Shown here: piece after piece, positions 7,108 to 17,136 of the stretch
How positions within the stretch are numbered: the first letter of the stretch is position 1
Layout of the letters: each line of letters starts with the position of its first letter
Assembly (NCBI RefSeq): GCF_004197395.1
Contig: NZ_SELS01000074.1
Location: 1-33,984, forward strand
Source of the DNA: Paraburkholderia sp. UYCP14C
Lineage (GTDB): Bacteria; Pseudomonadota; Gammaproteobacteria; Burkholderiales; Burkholderiaceae
DNA: 33,984 bases
Direction: 5' to 3'
The notes under the pieces: model-generated
The model's input: the letters and a program-made list of their open reading frames with translations, nothing else
Told to the model about the DNA's origin: nothing
The model's database searches: none
Made by a program: the position numbers and the translations under genes

Positions 7108-9045
7108 CTATTTACGTGCGCCACGCAGCTCGGTCACGAGCTGCTGCAATTTCTCCGGCGTCGCGAGCGCCGGGTCGATCGGCTCGCCGACCGCGAGGCT
7201 CAGTCGGCTCATCACACCTTTGCTGATCGGCCGCGGCCAGTTCGCGTCCACCGCGCGCGAAAACACGCTGCCCCACAGCCCGCGCAGCGCCATCGGAATC
7301 ACCGGCGCCGGCGTCCGCCTGACGATTTCGGCGACGCCATGGCGAAACGGATTCAGCTCGCCGGTGCGCGTCAGCTTGCCTTCGGGAAAAATACAGACGA
7401 GCTCGCCGTCCGCGAGCGCCTGCGCGCACAGATCGTACGCACGCGCGAGCAGCGCCGCGTCCTGATGCGCGGGCGCGATCGGAATCGCCTTCGCGTGCCG
7501 GAACAGCCAGCCGACGAACGGCGAGCGGAAGATCTGATGATCCATCAGGAAGCGGATCGGCCGCGGGCTTTCGGCCATGATGACGATCGCATCGACGAAA
7601 CTGACGTGGTTGCATACGAGCACCGCCGCACCCTGCTCCGGAATTCGCTCCGCGTGCACGAGCCGGATCCGGTAAAACGTGTGCACGAGCAGCCACGCGA
7701 CGAAGCGCAGCAGGAACTCGGGCACGAGCGAATAGATGTAGCCCGCGACGACCACGTTCAGCAGCGCGGTGACGAGGAAGATCGCCGGAATGCCGAAGCC
7801 TGCGGCGGTCAGGCCCATCGCCATCAGCGCCGACACGATCATGAACAGCGCATTGAGGATATTGTTCGCGGCGATGATGCGCGCGCGATGGCTCGGCTGA
7901 CTGCGGCTCTGGATCAGCGCATACAGCGGCACGCTGTAAAAACCGCCGAACATCGCGAGCAGGAACAGATCGGCGAGCACGCGCCAATGCGCGAGCCGCC
8001 CGAGAAATTCGCCGACGCTCAGCAGATGCCCCGCCGGCGGCAGCGCGTGGCTCGCGAAAAAAAGATCGATCGCGAACACGCTCATGCCGATCGAGCCGAG
8101 CGGCACGAGCCCGACCTCGATGCGCCGCTTCGAGAGCCGTTCGCACAGCAGCGAGCCGGTGCCGATGCCGATCGAAAACGTGGCGAGCAGCACGGTCACG
8201 ACGTCGGGATCGGCGGACAGCACGTCCTTCGCGAAGTTGAAAAACGACGCGAGGAACGTCGCGCCGACGAACCATAGCCACGAAATGCCGAGCAGGCTCA
8301 GAAACACCGTGCGGTTTTCGTGCGCGAGCTTCAGATTGCGCCACGTTTCGCTGACCGGATTCCAGTTGATGCGCAATTCCGGCTGCGGCGCGGGCGTGGC
8401 CGGCACGAAGCCCGACACGGCGCGCCCGATCAGCGCGATCGCGATACACGCGCAAGCGAGCACCACCGCGCCATGCTCGGCGAACCCCGCGCCCGCGCCG
8501 CCGACGATCGTGCCGATCAGGATCGCGACGAAGGTGCCCATCTCGACCATGCCGTTGCCGCCGACCAGTTCCGCCTTCGACAGATGCTGCGGCAGATACG
8601 AGTACTTGACCGGTCCGAATACGGTCGAATGCACCCCCATCAGGAACGTGCACAGGTACAGCAATGGCGCGCTATGCAGCCAGAATCCCGCGCCGCCGAC
8701 CAGCATCACCGCGATCTCGAACGTCTTGACGAGACGCGTGAGCAACGCCTTGTCGTACTTGTCGGCGATCTGGCCGGAGGTGGCCGAAAACAGCACGAAC
8801 GGCAAAATAAAAATCGCGGAGATCAGGAACGCCGCGGTTTTCGGATCGATGCCAGAAAACCGCGCCGCCTGATACGTGACGAGCGATGTGAAACCGATCT
8901 TGAACACGTTGTCGTTCATCGCACCCAGAAACTGGGTCCAGAAAAACGGCGCGAAACGGCGCTGACGGAGCAGGCGGAACTGGGATTCGTGCGCTTCGTG
9001 CGCGCGAGCGGCGCGGCGGGCGGCAGGCAAAGGACGATCGTTCAT
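7108..9045 (-). CDS. MFS lysophospholipid transporter fused to PlsC-type acyltransferase
   Basis: A 645-aa fusion. Residues about 25-445 form a 12-helix major facilitator domain like LplT (FFWTQFLGAMNDNVFKIGF, then SGQIADKYDK). Residues about 455-645 form a PlsC/LPLAT acyltransferase with the HX4D motif at His480-Asp485 (NHVSFVDA), the FPEG motif at 553-556 and a following PVIPMALRG stretch. By analogy with E. coli LplT plus Aas, it should flip lysophospholipids across the inner membrane and re-acylate them. No AMP-binding acyl-ACP synthetase domain is present, unlike in Aas, so the acyl donor must come from elsewhere. I chose the ATG at 9045 (MNDRPLPAARR); an upstream GTG-type extension of 32 residues is basic and unlike the family. 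Confidence 0.9.
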   Translation of the reverse strand: MNDRPLPAARRAARAHEAHESQFRLLRQRRFAPFFWTQFLGAMNDNVFKIGFTSLVTYQAARFSGIDPKTAAFLISAIFILPFVLFSATSGQIADKYDKALLTRLVKTFEIAVMLVGGAGFWLHSAPLLYLCTFLMGVHSTVFGPVKYSYLPQHLSKAELVGGNGMVEMGTFVAILIGTIVGGAGAGFAEHGAVVLACACIAIALIGRAVSGFVPATPAPQPELRINWNPVSETWRNLKLAHENRTVFLSLLGISWLWFVGATFLASFFNFAKDVLSADPDVVTVLLATFSIGIGTGSLLCERLSKRRIEVGLVPLGSIGMSVFAIDLFFASHALPPAGHLLSVGEFLGRLAHWRVLADLFLLAMFGGFYSVPLYALIQSRSQPSHRARIIAANNILNALFMIVSALMAMGLTAAGFGIPAIFLVTALLNVVVAGYIYSLVPEFLLRFVAWLLVHTFYRIRLVHAERIPEQGAAVLVCNHVSFVDAIVIMAESPRPIRFLMDHQIFRSPFVGWLFRHAKAIPIAPAHQDAALLARAYDLCAQALADGELVCIFPEGKLTRTGELNPFRHGVAEIVRRTPAPVIPMALRGLWGSVFSRAVDANWPRPISKGVMSRLSLAVGEPIDPALATPEKLQQLVTELRGARK

Positions 9046-9121
9046 GAAGTCGGAAGAACGGCGCGGAAAAATGGCAATGATACGTAACGCGCGGCCGGCA
9101 AGCAGGCAGGTGCGACGCGCA

Positions 9122-9181
9122 CGCGGGCCGGCCCGCGACACGCGGTGTTACCGCGGAGGGAGCTTTCAATCATTTCCGCGG
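9122..9181. other. Palindrome and mutually exclusive hairpins upstream of transporter gene
   Basis: In the 336-bp gap 9046-9381, CGCGGGCC plus GGCCCGCG (9122-9137) is a perfect 16-bp palindrome. Next to it, CGCGGT-GTT-ACCGCG (9141-9155) is a perfect hairpin whose 3' arm overlaps CCGCGGA (9151-9157), which can pair instead with TCCGCGG (9175-9181). The two stems cannot coexist. The gap also holds the CBS-gene terminator; I see no gene in it. Confidence 0.4.
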
Positions 9182-9295
9182 CTAAGCCTCGCCCGGCGCG
9201 GTTCGCGATGGAGCGGGCAGAAACATCGCATCGCCCCGCGCGTTGGCGCTCCCGCGAACCTCCCCAGCCGGATCCAGGCTCCGGGGGCCGGACAC

Positions 9296-9320
9296 AAAAA
9301 AAGCGCCCGCTTGCGCGCGC
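9296..9320 (-). terminator. Intrinsic terminator of the CBS-domain gene
   Basis: On the minus strand a GC-rich stem (9320-9313 with 9310-9303, seven of eight pairs) is followed directly by seven T (9302-9296). It lies about 60 bases past the CBS gene stop and is a standard intrinsic terminator. Confidence 0.75.
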
Positions 9321-9381
9321 GCCCTGTCGGCGGATTCGCGCTCGCGGCGACGGCCGGAGCGCGACGTTCGAGCCACGCGCA

Positions 9382-9849
9382 TCAGCGCGCCGGCTGCTGG
9401 TCCTGTCCTTCCTGTTCTTCCGGCCAGTCGCGGATATAGGCCTTCAGCATGCGGTTTTCGAACCCCTGCTCCTCGACCACCGCCTTCGCGACGTCGTAAA
9501 ACGAGATCACGCCCATCAGCGTGCGGCTTTCCATCACGGGCAGATAGCGCACGTGATGCTCGAGCATCATGCGGCGAACTTCGTTGACGTCGGTTTCGGG
9601 CGTGCAGGTGAGCGGATGGTCGTCCATCACCTTGCGGATCGTCGAGGTGCCGACGCTGCCGCCGTTCTCTTTCAACGTCTGGATGATTTCGCGAAACGTC
9701 AGCATGCCGACGAGGTCGCCGTACTCCATCACGACGAGCGAGCCGATGTCGTGCTCGGCCATGGTATTGACGGCGTCATGCAGCGTGGTATCCGGCGTGA
9801 CCGTAAAAAGGGTGTTGCCCTTGACTTTAAGAATGTCGCTGACTCGCAT
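9382..9849 (-). CDS. Two-CBS-domain protein
   Basis: A 155-aa cytoplasmic protein made of a tandem CBS pair (Bateman module): CBS1 at about 7-60 (VTPDTTLHDAVNTMAEHDIG, then GMLTFREI) and CBS2 at about 73-127 (TCTPETDVNEVRRMMLEHHV, then GVISFYDV). There is no effector domain, so it probably works as a stand-alone adenylate-sensing regulator acting on a partner; the partner is unknown. The C-terminal 18 residues are acidic and Gln-rich. The start at 9849 has a clear AGGAG ribosome-binding site. It is monocistronic, with its own terminator and a divergent gap toward metY. Confidence 0.92.
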   Translation of the reverse strand: MRVSDILKVKGNTLFTVTPDTTLHDAVNTMAEHDIGSLVVMEYGDLVGMLTFREIIQTLKENGGSVGTSTIRKVMDDHPLTCTPETDVNEVRRMMLEHHVRYLPVMESRTLMGVISFYDVAKAVVEEQGFENRMLKAYIRDWPEEQEGQDQQPAR

Positions 9850-10068
9850 GATTTATCTCCTGATACCGCCAATCGTGCAATGCATGAAATGTTTTTTCGA
9901 TCCTATCGGAAAGGCCCATAAAAGGAAAGCGACCCGCCGGCCAAGGCTCGGCGAGCTTTCGGGATGTCGAATTCATCTGACTTCCACATAGCGGGCACGC
10001 CCCGCTCCCGGCGCGAGCCGCACGAACCCACGTATCGACCCGGCGGCAAACCCGCGGGAAAACCGCGC

Positions 10069-10096
10069 TTGAAGCGGCGCGCACCAATGATAGGAT
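10069..10096 (+). promoter_or_regulatory. Candidate sigma-70 promoter of metY
   Basis: TTGAAG (10069-10074) and TAGGAT (10091-10096) are separated by 16 bases, giving a predicted leader of about 45 bases before the metY ATG. The same GATAGGAT string occurs on the minus strand in the gap upstream of the CBS gene. I do not recognise any S-adenosylmethionine riboswitch in the 298-bp gap. Confidence 0.45.
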
Positions 10097-10147
10097 GGCC
10101 GCCCCACCCTGATCTTTCGCGTGGCCCCTCACGGCCCGCCGCCCACG

Positions 10148-11545
10148 ATGTCCGCCAACCGTTTCGACACGCTTGCGCTGCACGCCGGCGCAGCCCCCGA
10201 CCCCGCCACCGGCGCGCGCGCGACGCCGATCTACCAGACCACGTCGTTTTCGTTCCGCGACACGGACCACGCCGCCGCGCTGTTCAACATGGAGCGCGCC
10301 GGCCACGTCTACTCACGCATCTCGAATCCGACCGTCGCCGTGTTCGAGGAGCGCGTCGCCGCGCTCGAAAACGGCGCCGGCGCGATCGGCACCGCGAGCG
10401 GCCAGGCCGCGCTGCACCTGGCGATCGCGACGCTGATGGGCGCCGGCTCGCACATCGTCGCGTCGAGCGCGCTGTACGGCGGCTCGCACAATCTGCTGCA
10501 GTACACGCTGCGGCGCTTCGGCATCGAGACGACGTTCGTGAAGCCCGGCGACCTCGGCGCGTGGCGCGCCGCGCTGCGCCCCAACACGCGCCTGCTATTC
10601 GGCGAAACGCTCGGCAATCCGGGCCTCGACGTGCTCGACATCGCCGCGCTCGCGCAGATCGCGCACGAGCACCGCGTGCCATTGCTGGTCGATTCGACCT
10701 TCACGACGCCCTACCTGCTGCGCCCGTTCGAGCATGGCGCCGACTTCGTCTACCACTCGGCGACCAAGTTTCTCGGCGGCCACGGCACGACGATCGGCGG
10801 CGTGCTGGTCGACGGCGGCACGTTCGACTTCGAGGCTTCCGGCCGCTTTCCCGAATTCACCGAGCCGTATGAGGGTTTCCACGGCATGGTGTTCGCCGAG
10901 GAAAGCACCGTCGCGCCGTTCCTGCTGCGTGCGCGGCGCGAAGGTTTGCGCGACTTCGGCGCGTGCCTGCATCCGCAAGCCGCGTGGCAACTGCTGCAAG
11001 GCATCGAGACGCTGCCGTTGCGCATGGAGCGACACGTCGCCAACACGCGGCGCGTGGTCGACTTTCTCGCCGGTCATGCGACGGTCGAATCGGTCGCCTA
11101 TCCGGAGCTACCGACACATCCCGACCACGCGCTGGCCAAACGGCTGCTGCCGCGCGGCGCCGGCGCGGTGTTCAGCTTCAACCTGCGCGGCGACCGCGCG
11201 GCCGGGCGCGCCTTTATCGAAGCGCTCACGCTGTTCTCGCACCTCGCGAACGTCGGCGACGCGCGCTCGCTGGTGATCCATCCGGCGTCGACGACGCATT
11301 TCCGCATGGATGCCGCCGCGCTCGCCGCGGCCGGCATCACCGAAGGCACGATCCGTCTGTCGATCGGTCTTGAAGATCCGGATGACCTGATCGACGATCT
11401 CAAGCGCGCGCTGAAGGCCGCGCAAAAAGCCGCGCAACCGGCGTCCGGCGGTCGTCCCGCGACGCCGAACGGCATTACAGCACGGCAGACCGCCGCCGCC
11501 GTGCCCGCCGCCACCAGCACCCCCGCCCGCCCGGAGTCCGCATGA
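10148..11545 (+). CDS. metY: O-acetyl/O-succinylhomoserine sulfhydrylase-like PLP enzyme
   Basis: A Cys/Met-metabolism PLP enzyme of 465 aa that probably joins sulfide to an activated homoserine to make homocysteine. The N-terminal hallmark of the MetY branch is present (FDTLALHAGAAPDPATGARA, then PIYQTTSF at 27-34), as are YSRISNPT at 55-62 and the PLP lysine Lys207 in SATKFLGGHG. Methionine gamma-lyase is an alternative in the same family. The ATG at 10148 gives the conserved N terminus; a GTG nine codons upstream is less likely. The last 39 residues or so are a low-complexity Ala/Pro/Thr tail not expected in the family. The stop overlaps the next gene's start as ATGA. Confidence 0.87.
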   Translation: MSANRFDTLALHAGAAPDPATGARATPIYQTTSFSFRDTDHAAALFNMERAGHVYSRISNPTVAVFEERVAALENGAGAIGTASGQAALHLAIATLMGAGSHIVASSALYGGSHNLLQYTLRRFGIETTFVKPGDLGAWRAALRPNTRLLFGETLGNPGLDVLDIAALAQIAHEHRVPLLVDSTFTTPYLLRPFEHGADFVYHSATKFLGGHGTTIGGVLVDGGTFDFEASGRFPEFTEPYEGFHGMVFAEESTVAPFLLRARREGLRDFGACLHPQAAWQLLQGIETLPLRMERHVANTRRVVDFLAGHATVESVAYPELPTHPDHALAKRLLPRGAGAVFSFNLRGDRAAGRAFIEALTLFSHLANVGDARSLVIHPASTTHFRMDAAALAAAGITEGTIRLSIGLEDPDDLIDDLKRALKAAQKAAQPASGGRPATPNGITARQTAAAVPAATSTPARPESA

Positions 11546-12375
11546 TCGTCACCGTTCAAGGCAAACCGGCCTACGCGTACACCGGCGGCAAACCCTTCGA
11601 CGCGAGCCTGCCGACGGCAGTATTCATTCATGGCGCCGAGCACGATCACAGCGTGTGGGCGCTGCAAAGCCGCTACTTCGCGCATCACGGCTTCGGCGTG
11701 CTCGCGGTCGATCTGCCGGGCCATCGCCGCAGCGCCGGCCCCGCGCTCGTCAGCATCGCCGCGCTGGCCAACTGGCTCGCCGCGCTGCTCGACGCCGCTG
11801 GCGTCGCGCGAGCGTTCGTCGCCGGTCACAGCATGGGCTCGCTGATCGCGCTCGACTTCGCCGGCCGCTATCCGCAGCGCGCCACGCATCTCGCGCTGCT
11901 CGCGACCGCGCTGCCGATGAGCGTCTCCGACGCGTTGCTCGACGCCGCGCTCAATCGCGAACCCGAGGCGATCGACATGGTGAACCAGTGGTCGCATTCG
12001 ACGCTCGCCGCGAAACCCTCGTGCCCCGGTCCCGGCTTCTGGCTGCACGGCATGAACCAGCGGCTGATGGAGCACGTGTCCGCCAGCGGCGAACCGCATC
12101 TGTTCCACACCGACTTCACCGCCTGCCACACCTATGCGGATGGCCTCGCTCGCGCGGCGCAGGTGCGTTGCGCGACGCGCCTGATCGTGGGCCGGCGCGA
12201 TGCGATGACGCCGCCGCGCGCGGCGAAGGCGCTTGCCGATGCGCTCGCGCAGGCGGGCGCGCCGGTCGATACCGTCACGCTCGATGCGGGCCACGCGCTG
12301 ATGACCGAGCAACCCGACGCGACGCTCGATGCGCTGTTCAGTTTCGCTTTGCGGGCGGCTCACGAAGCGGGCTGA
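11542..12375 (+). CDS. Alpha/beta-fold hydrolase
   Basis: A 277-aa single-domain alpha/beta hydrolase with an oxyanion HG motif (FIHGAEHDHSVW at 28-39), the nucleophile elbow GHSMG with Ser97, acid Asp220 (GRRDAMTP) and His251 (DAGHALM), a complete catalytic triad. No signal peptide is visible, so it is cytoplasmic. It starts inside the last codons of metY (ATGA overlap), implying translational coupling, with a GGAG ribosome-binding site within metY. Coupling to a sulfhydrylase suggests a substrate linked to homoserine esters or sulfur metabolism, but this is only inference. It lacks the length expected of MetX acyltransferases. Confidence 0.88.
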   Translation: MIVTVQGKPAYAYTGGKPFDASLPTAVFIHGAEHDHSVWALQSRYFAHHGFGVLAVDLPGHRRSAGPALVSIAALANWLAALLDAAGVARAFVAGHSMGSLIALDFAGRYPQRATHLALLATALPMSVSDALLDAALNREPEAIDMVNQWSHSTLAAKPSCPGPGFWLHGMNQRLMEHVSASGEPHLFHTDFTACHTYADGLARAAQVRCATRLIVGRRDAMTPPRAAKALADALAQAGAPVDTVTLDAGHALMTEQPDATLDALFSFALRAAHEAG

Positions 12376-12450
12376 ATGGGCGTGCGGTGGCGGCTCGTTG
12401 CGTCGCTCGGTGGTCCGCAGGCAGCCACCGGAAATGCTGTTGCGAATGGC

Positions 12451-12472
12451 CACCGAATCACCACCGAATCAC
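12451..12472. repeat. Exact 11-bp tandem duplication
   Basis: CACCGAATCAC occurs twice head to tail, with a decayed third relative (CGCGGAATCGT) directly after. It lies in the 223-bp gap between the hydrolase and the Mpo1-like gene, in which I see no gene. Confidence 0.9.
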
Positions 12473-12598
12473 CGCGGAATCGTCACAATACCCACGCCGA
12501 ACCCACCGCACCATCTGCCGGATGGGCCAGGTTGCGTTAGGCAGGCGATCGCCGGAGAATGATTGAAAAGCCGTCTTTTTCAGCCTCCGGAGGCCGTC

Positions 12599-12919
12599 AT
12601 GGCTCATACCGCGCATACCGATCACTTCGCGAGCTTCGCGGAGTTTTATCCGTATTACCTGAGCGAGCATCGCAACATCGCGTCGCGGCGGTTGCATTTC
12701 GTCGGCTCGCTCGGCGTGATTGGCTGCCTCGCGATGGCGCTCGCCACCGGCGACTGGCTATGGTTGCCGGCGGCCGTGGTGTGCGGCTATGGCTTCGCGT
12801 GGGTCGGCCATTTCTTCTTCGAAAAGAACAGGCCGGCCACCTTCCGCCATCCGTTTTACAGCCTGATGGGCGACTGGGTGATGTTCAAAGACATCTGCGT
12901 GGGGAAGATTTCGCTGTAG
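12599..12919 (+). CDS. Mpo1-like (DUF962) small membrane protein
   Basis: A 106-aa inner-membrane protein with two predicted helices (about 35-50 and 53-70). It matches the DUF962/Mpo1-like family, whose yeast member is an iron-dependent 2-hydroxy fatty acid dioxygenase. The conserved histidines are visible: His24 (EHRNIASRRLHFVG), His33, His71 (GHFFFEKNRPATF) and His84 (RHPFYSLMGDW). The bacterial role is not established, but lipid alpha-oxidation is the working guess. The ATG at 12599 has a CGGAGG ribosome-binding site; a TTG 12 codons upstream has none. It converges on the YihY-family gene. Confidence 0.85.
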   Translation: MAHTAHTDHFASFAEFYPYYLSEHRNIASRRLHFVGSLGVIGCLAMALATGDWLWLPAAVVCGYGFAWVGHFFFEKNRPATFRHPFYSLMGDWVMFKDICVGKISL

Positions 12920-12935
12920 TTCGAGCGTTCTAGCG

Positions 12936-12959
12936 GGGCGGCTTCAGGTCGAGCCGCCC
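12936..12959. terminator. Hairpin between convergent genes
   Basis: GGGCGGCT (12936-12943) and AGCCGCCC (12952-12959) form a perfect 8-bp stem with an 8-base loop in the 42-bp gap between the two convergent stop codons. There is no T run on either strand, so termination is suggested by position only. Confidence 0.45.
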
Positions 12960-12961
12960 TG

Positions 12962-15030
<2,069 letters not shown>

Positions 15031-15034
<4 letters not shown>

Positions 15035-15612
15035 ACCAACCGCATCCGCAACCGACCGAACGCGACACCGCCCTGCGGGACGCTCGCGGCGCTGAATCCG
15101 CGAGCACGAACTCCGATGCCCATCCGAAGGCGGCAACCGAAAGCTTCGCGGCAAACGCATCGGCCTCGGCAAGCCTCGCGCCCGTGCAGCCCAAAGGCGC
15201 CGCCGCGCGCCTCGCCACTTTCACGCTCGTCGCGATGATCGTGCTTGCCGTCGCATGGGAATGGTGGCTCGCGCCGTTGCGCCCCGGCGGCTCGCTGCTC
15301 GTGCTGAAGGCGTTGCCGCTGCTCTCCGCGTTGCCGGGCGTGTGGCGACGTCGGCTCTATACGCTGCAGTGGGCGTCGATGCTGATTCTGCTGTACTTCG
15401 CCGAGGGCATCGTGCGCGGTTGGAGCGATCATGGCTTGAGCGCCCGGCTCGGCTGGCTGCAAGCGGCGCTTGCCGCGATCTTCTTCGCCTGCGCGCTCGC
15501 GTATGTCGGGCCGTTCAAGCGCGCGGCGAAGCGAATCGCGAAACGGGCTGCAAACCAGGCCGCAAGCGAGGCGGCCCGGCAGGCTGCTGGCGAACCGCCG
15601 CCGCCCGCCTGA
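15031..15612 (+). CDS. DUF2069 inner-membrane protein
   Basis: A 193-aa predicted membrane protein. Residues 1-60 are hydrophilic and rich in Ala, Ser and charged residues. Four helices follow at about 61-80, 88-103, 110-128 and 141-160, with the WEWWLAPLRPGGSLLVLKALP and YTLQWASMLILLYFAEG stretches typical of DUF2069 proteins. The C terminus is basic and Ala-rich (KRAAKRIAKRAANQ). The GTG at 15031 is the only possible start, because a stop lies in frame 27 bases upstream. Function is unknown; linkage to wrbA hints at a membrane redox context. The long hydrophilic N terminus is variable in such proteins. Confidence 0.82.
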
Positions 15613-15665
15613 CAGCCGCCACGCTCCGACACCGTGCCCGCACCTAACACCGCCAACCGCCCCAC

Positions 15666-17084
15666 ATGAACCACACCGCTTTCCTCGCCGCCTGCCGCGA
15701 CGCCGTCGGCGCGGCTCACGTACTGACCGATCCGCACGACACCGCGCCTTTCCTGACCGACTGGCGCCGCCGCTACACCGGCGCGGCCTGCGCGGTGCTG
15801 TGTCCGGCCACGTCCACCGAAGTCGCTGCGCTCGTCAGGCTCGCGGTCGAGCATCGCGTCGCGCTGGTGCCGCAGGGCGGCAACACCGGCCTCGCGGGTG
15901 GCGCGACACCCGACGCGAGCGGCGCGCAGGCGGTCATCAGCCTGCGTCGCCTGAACCGCGTGCGCGACATCGATGCGCACAACAACACGATCACCGTCGA
16001 AGCCGGCGTGATCCTCGCCGACGTGCAAAAGCACGCCGAAGCGGCCGGACGTCTGTTTCCGCTGAGTCTCGCCGCCGAAGGCAGCTGCACGATCGGCGGC
16101 AATCTGTCGACCAACGCGGGGGGCACCGGTGTGCTGCGCTACGGCAACACGCGCGAGCTATGCCTGGGCCTCGAAGTGGTGACACCGCAGGGCGAACTGT
16201 GGGACGGCCTGCGCGGGCTGCGCAAGGACAACACCGGCTACGATCTGCGCGACCTGTTCATCGGCGCGGAAGGCACGCTCGGCCTGATCACCGCGGCGGT
16301 GCTGAAGCTGCATCCGCAGCCGGCCGCACGCGTCACCGCGCTCGCCGCGCTCGCGTCGCCGCATGCGGCGCTCGATTTTCTCGCGCTCACGCAACGCGTC
16401 GCCGGGCCGTTGCTGACCGGCTTCGAGCTGATGTCGGATTTCTGTTTGCGCCTCGTCGGCCGGCATTTCGAGCAGATGCGTTATCCGTTCGCCGAACCGC
16501 ATGCGCAGGCCGTGCTGCTCGAACTGTCCGACAGCGAAAGCGAAGTGCACGCGCGCACGCTGTTCGAGGGGCTGATGGAAACCGCGCTCGAGCAGGGTCT
16601 GGTGGAAGATGCCGTGGTCGCGGAAAACCTCGCGCAGTCGCGCGCATTCTGGAATCTGCGCGAGCACATTCCGCTCGCGCAGGCCGAGGAAGGCCTGAAC
16701 ATCAAGCACGACATCGCGGTGCCGATTTCACGCATCGGCCACTTCATCGAATCGACCGATGCGGCGATCGCGCAAGCCGCGCCGGGCGCGCGCATGGTCA
16801 CATTCGGCCATCTCGGCGACGGCAATCTGCACTACAACGTGCAGGCACCCGAGGGCGTCGATGCGAAGACGTTTTTGCGGCAGTACCAGAGCCCGATCAA
16901 CCGGATCGTCTACGACAGCGTGGATGCGCATCGCGGCAGCATCAGCGCGGAACACGGGCTGGGCCAGCTGAAGATCGACGAGGCCGCGCACTACAAGCAG
17001 GACGTCGAAGTGCGGATGATGCGCGCGATCAAGCAGGCGCTCGATCCGTTGAACCTGATGAATCCGGGCAAGGTGCTACGCTAA
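15666..17084 (+). CDS. FAD-binding D-2-hydroxyacid dehydrogenase (D2HGDH/GlcD-like)
   Basis: A 472-aa flavoprotein of the vanillyl-alcohol-oxidase fold that oxidises D-2-hydroxy acids such as D-lactate or D-2-hydroxyglutarate. The PCMH-type FAD domain spans about 35-215 (PQGGNTGLAGGA at 69-80, then EGSCTIGGNLSTNAGG and YDLRDLFIGAEGTLG). The C-terminal substrate domain has the metal-site motif GHLGDGNLHYN at about 381-391 and SAEHGLGQLK at about 425. Length and motifs fit D2HGDH/DLD-type enzymes better than GlcD. It follows the DUF2069 gene by 53 bases. The electron acceptor cannot be read from the sequence. Confidence 0.9.
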   Translation: MNHTAFLAACRDAVGAAHVLTDPHDTAPFLTDWRRRYTGAACAVLCPATSTEVAALVRLAVEHRVALVPQGGNTGLAGGATPDASGAQAVISLRRLNRVRDIDAHNNTITVEAGVILADVQKHAEAAGRLFPLSLAAEGSCTIGGNLSTNAGGTGVLRYGNTRELCLGLEVVTPQGELWDGLRGLRKDNTGYDLRDLFIGAEGTLGLITAAVLKLHPQPAARVTALAALASPHAALDFLALTQRVAGPLLTGFELMSDFCLRLVGRHFEQMRYPFAEPHAQAVLLELSDSESEVHARTLFEGLMETALEQGLVEDAVVAENLAQSRAFWNLREHIPLAQAEEGLNIKHDIAVPISRIGHFIESTDAAIAQAAPGARMVTFGHLGDGNLHYNVQAPEGVDAKTFLRQYQSPINRIVYDSVDAHRGSISAEHGLGQLKIDEAAHYKQDVEVRMMRAIKQALDPLNLMNPGKVLR

Positions 17085-17092
17085 TGTCAGAA

Positions 17093-17116
17093 GCCTCCGC
17101 GATCCGGCGCGGAGGC
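17093..17116 (+). terminator. Hairpin after the hydroxyacid dehydrogenase
   Basis: GCCTCCGC (17093-17100) and GCGGAGGC (17109-17116) form a perfect 8-bp stem with an 8-base loop, followed by only three T. It ends just before the ribosome-binding site of the next gene, so it may cause partial termination or affect translation. Confidence 0.45.
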
Positions 17117-17136
17117 GTTTCGCAGGAGTCGCGTCC

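Noticed and set aside
9850-10147. S-adenosylmethionine or S-adenosylhomocysteine riboswitch upstream of metY
   Set aside because: I looked for a structured conserved aptamer core and saw none, only a plausible promoter.
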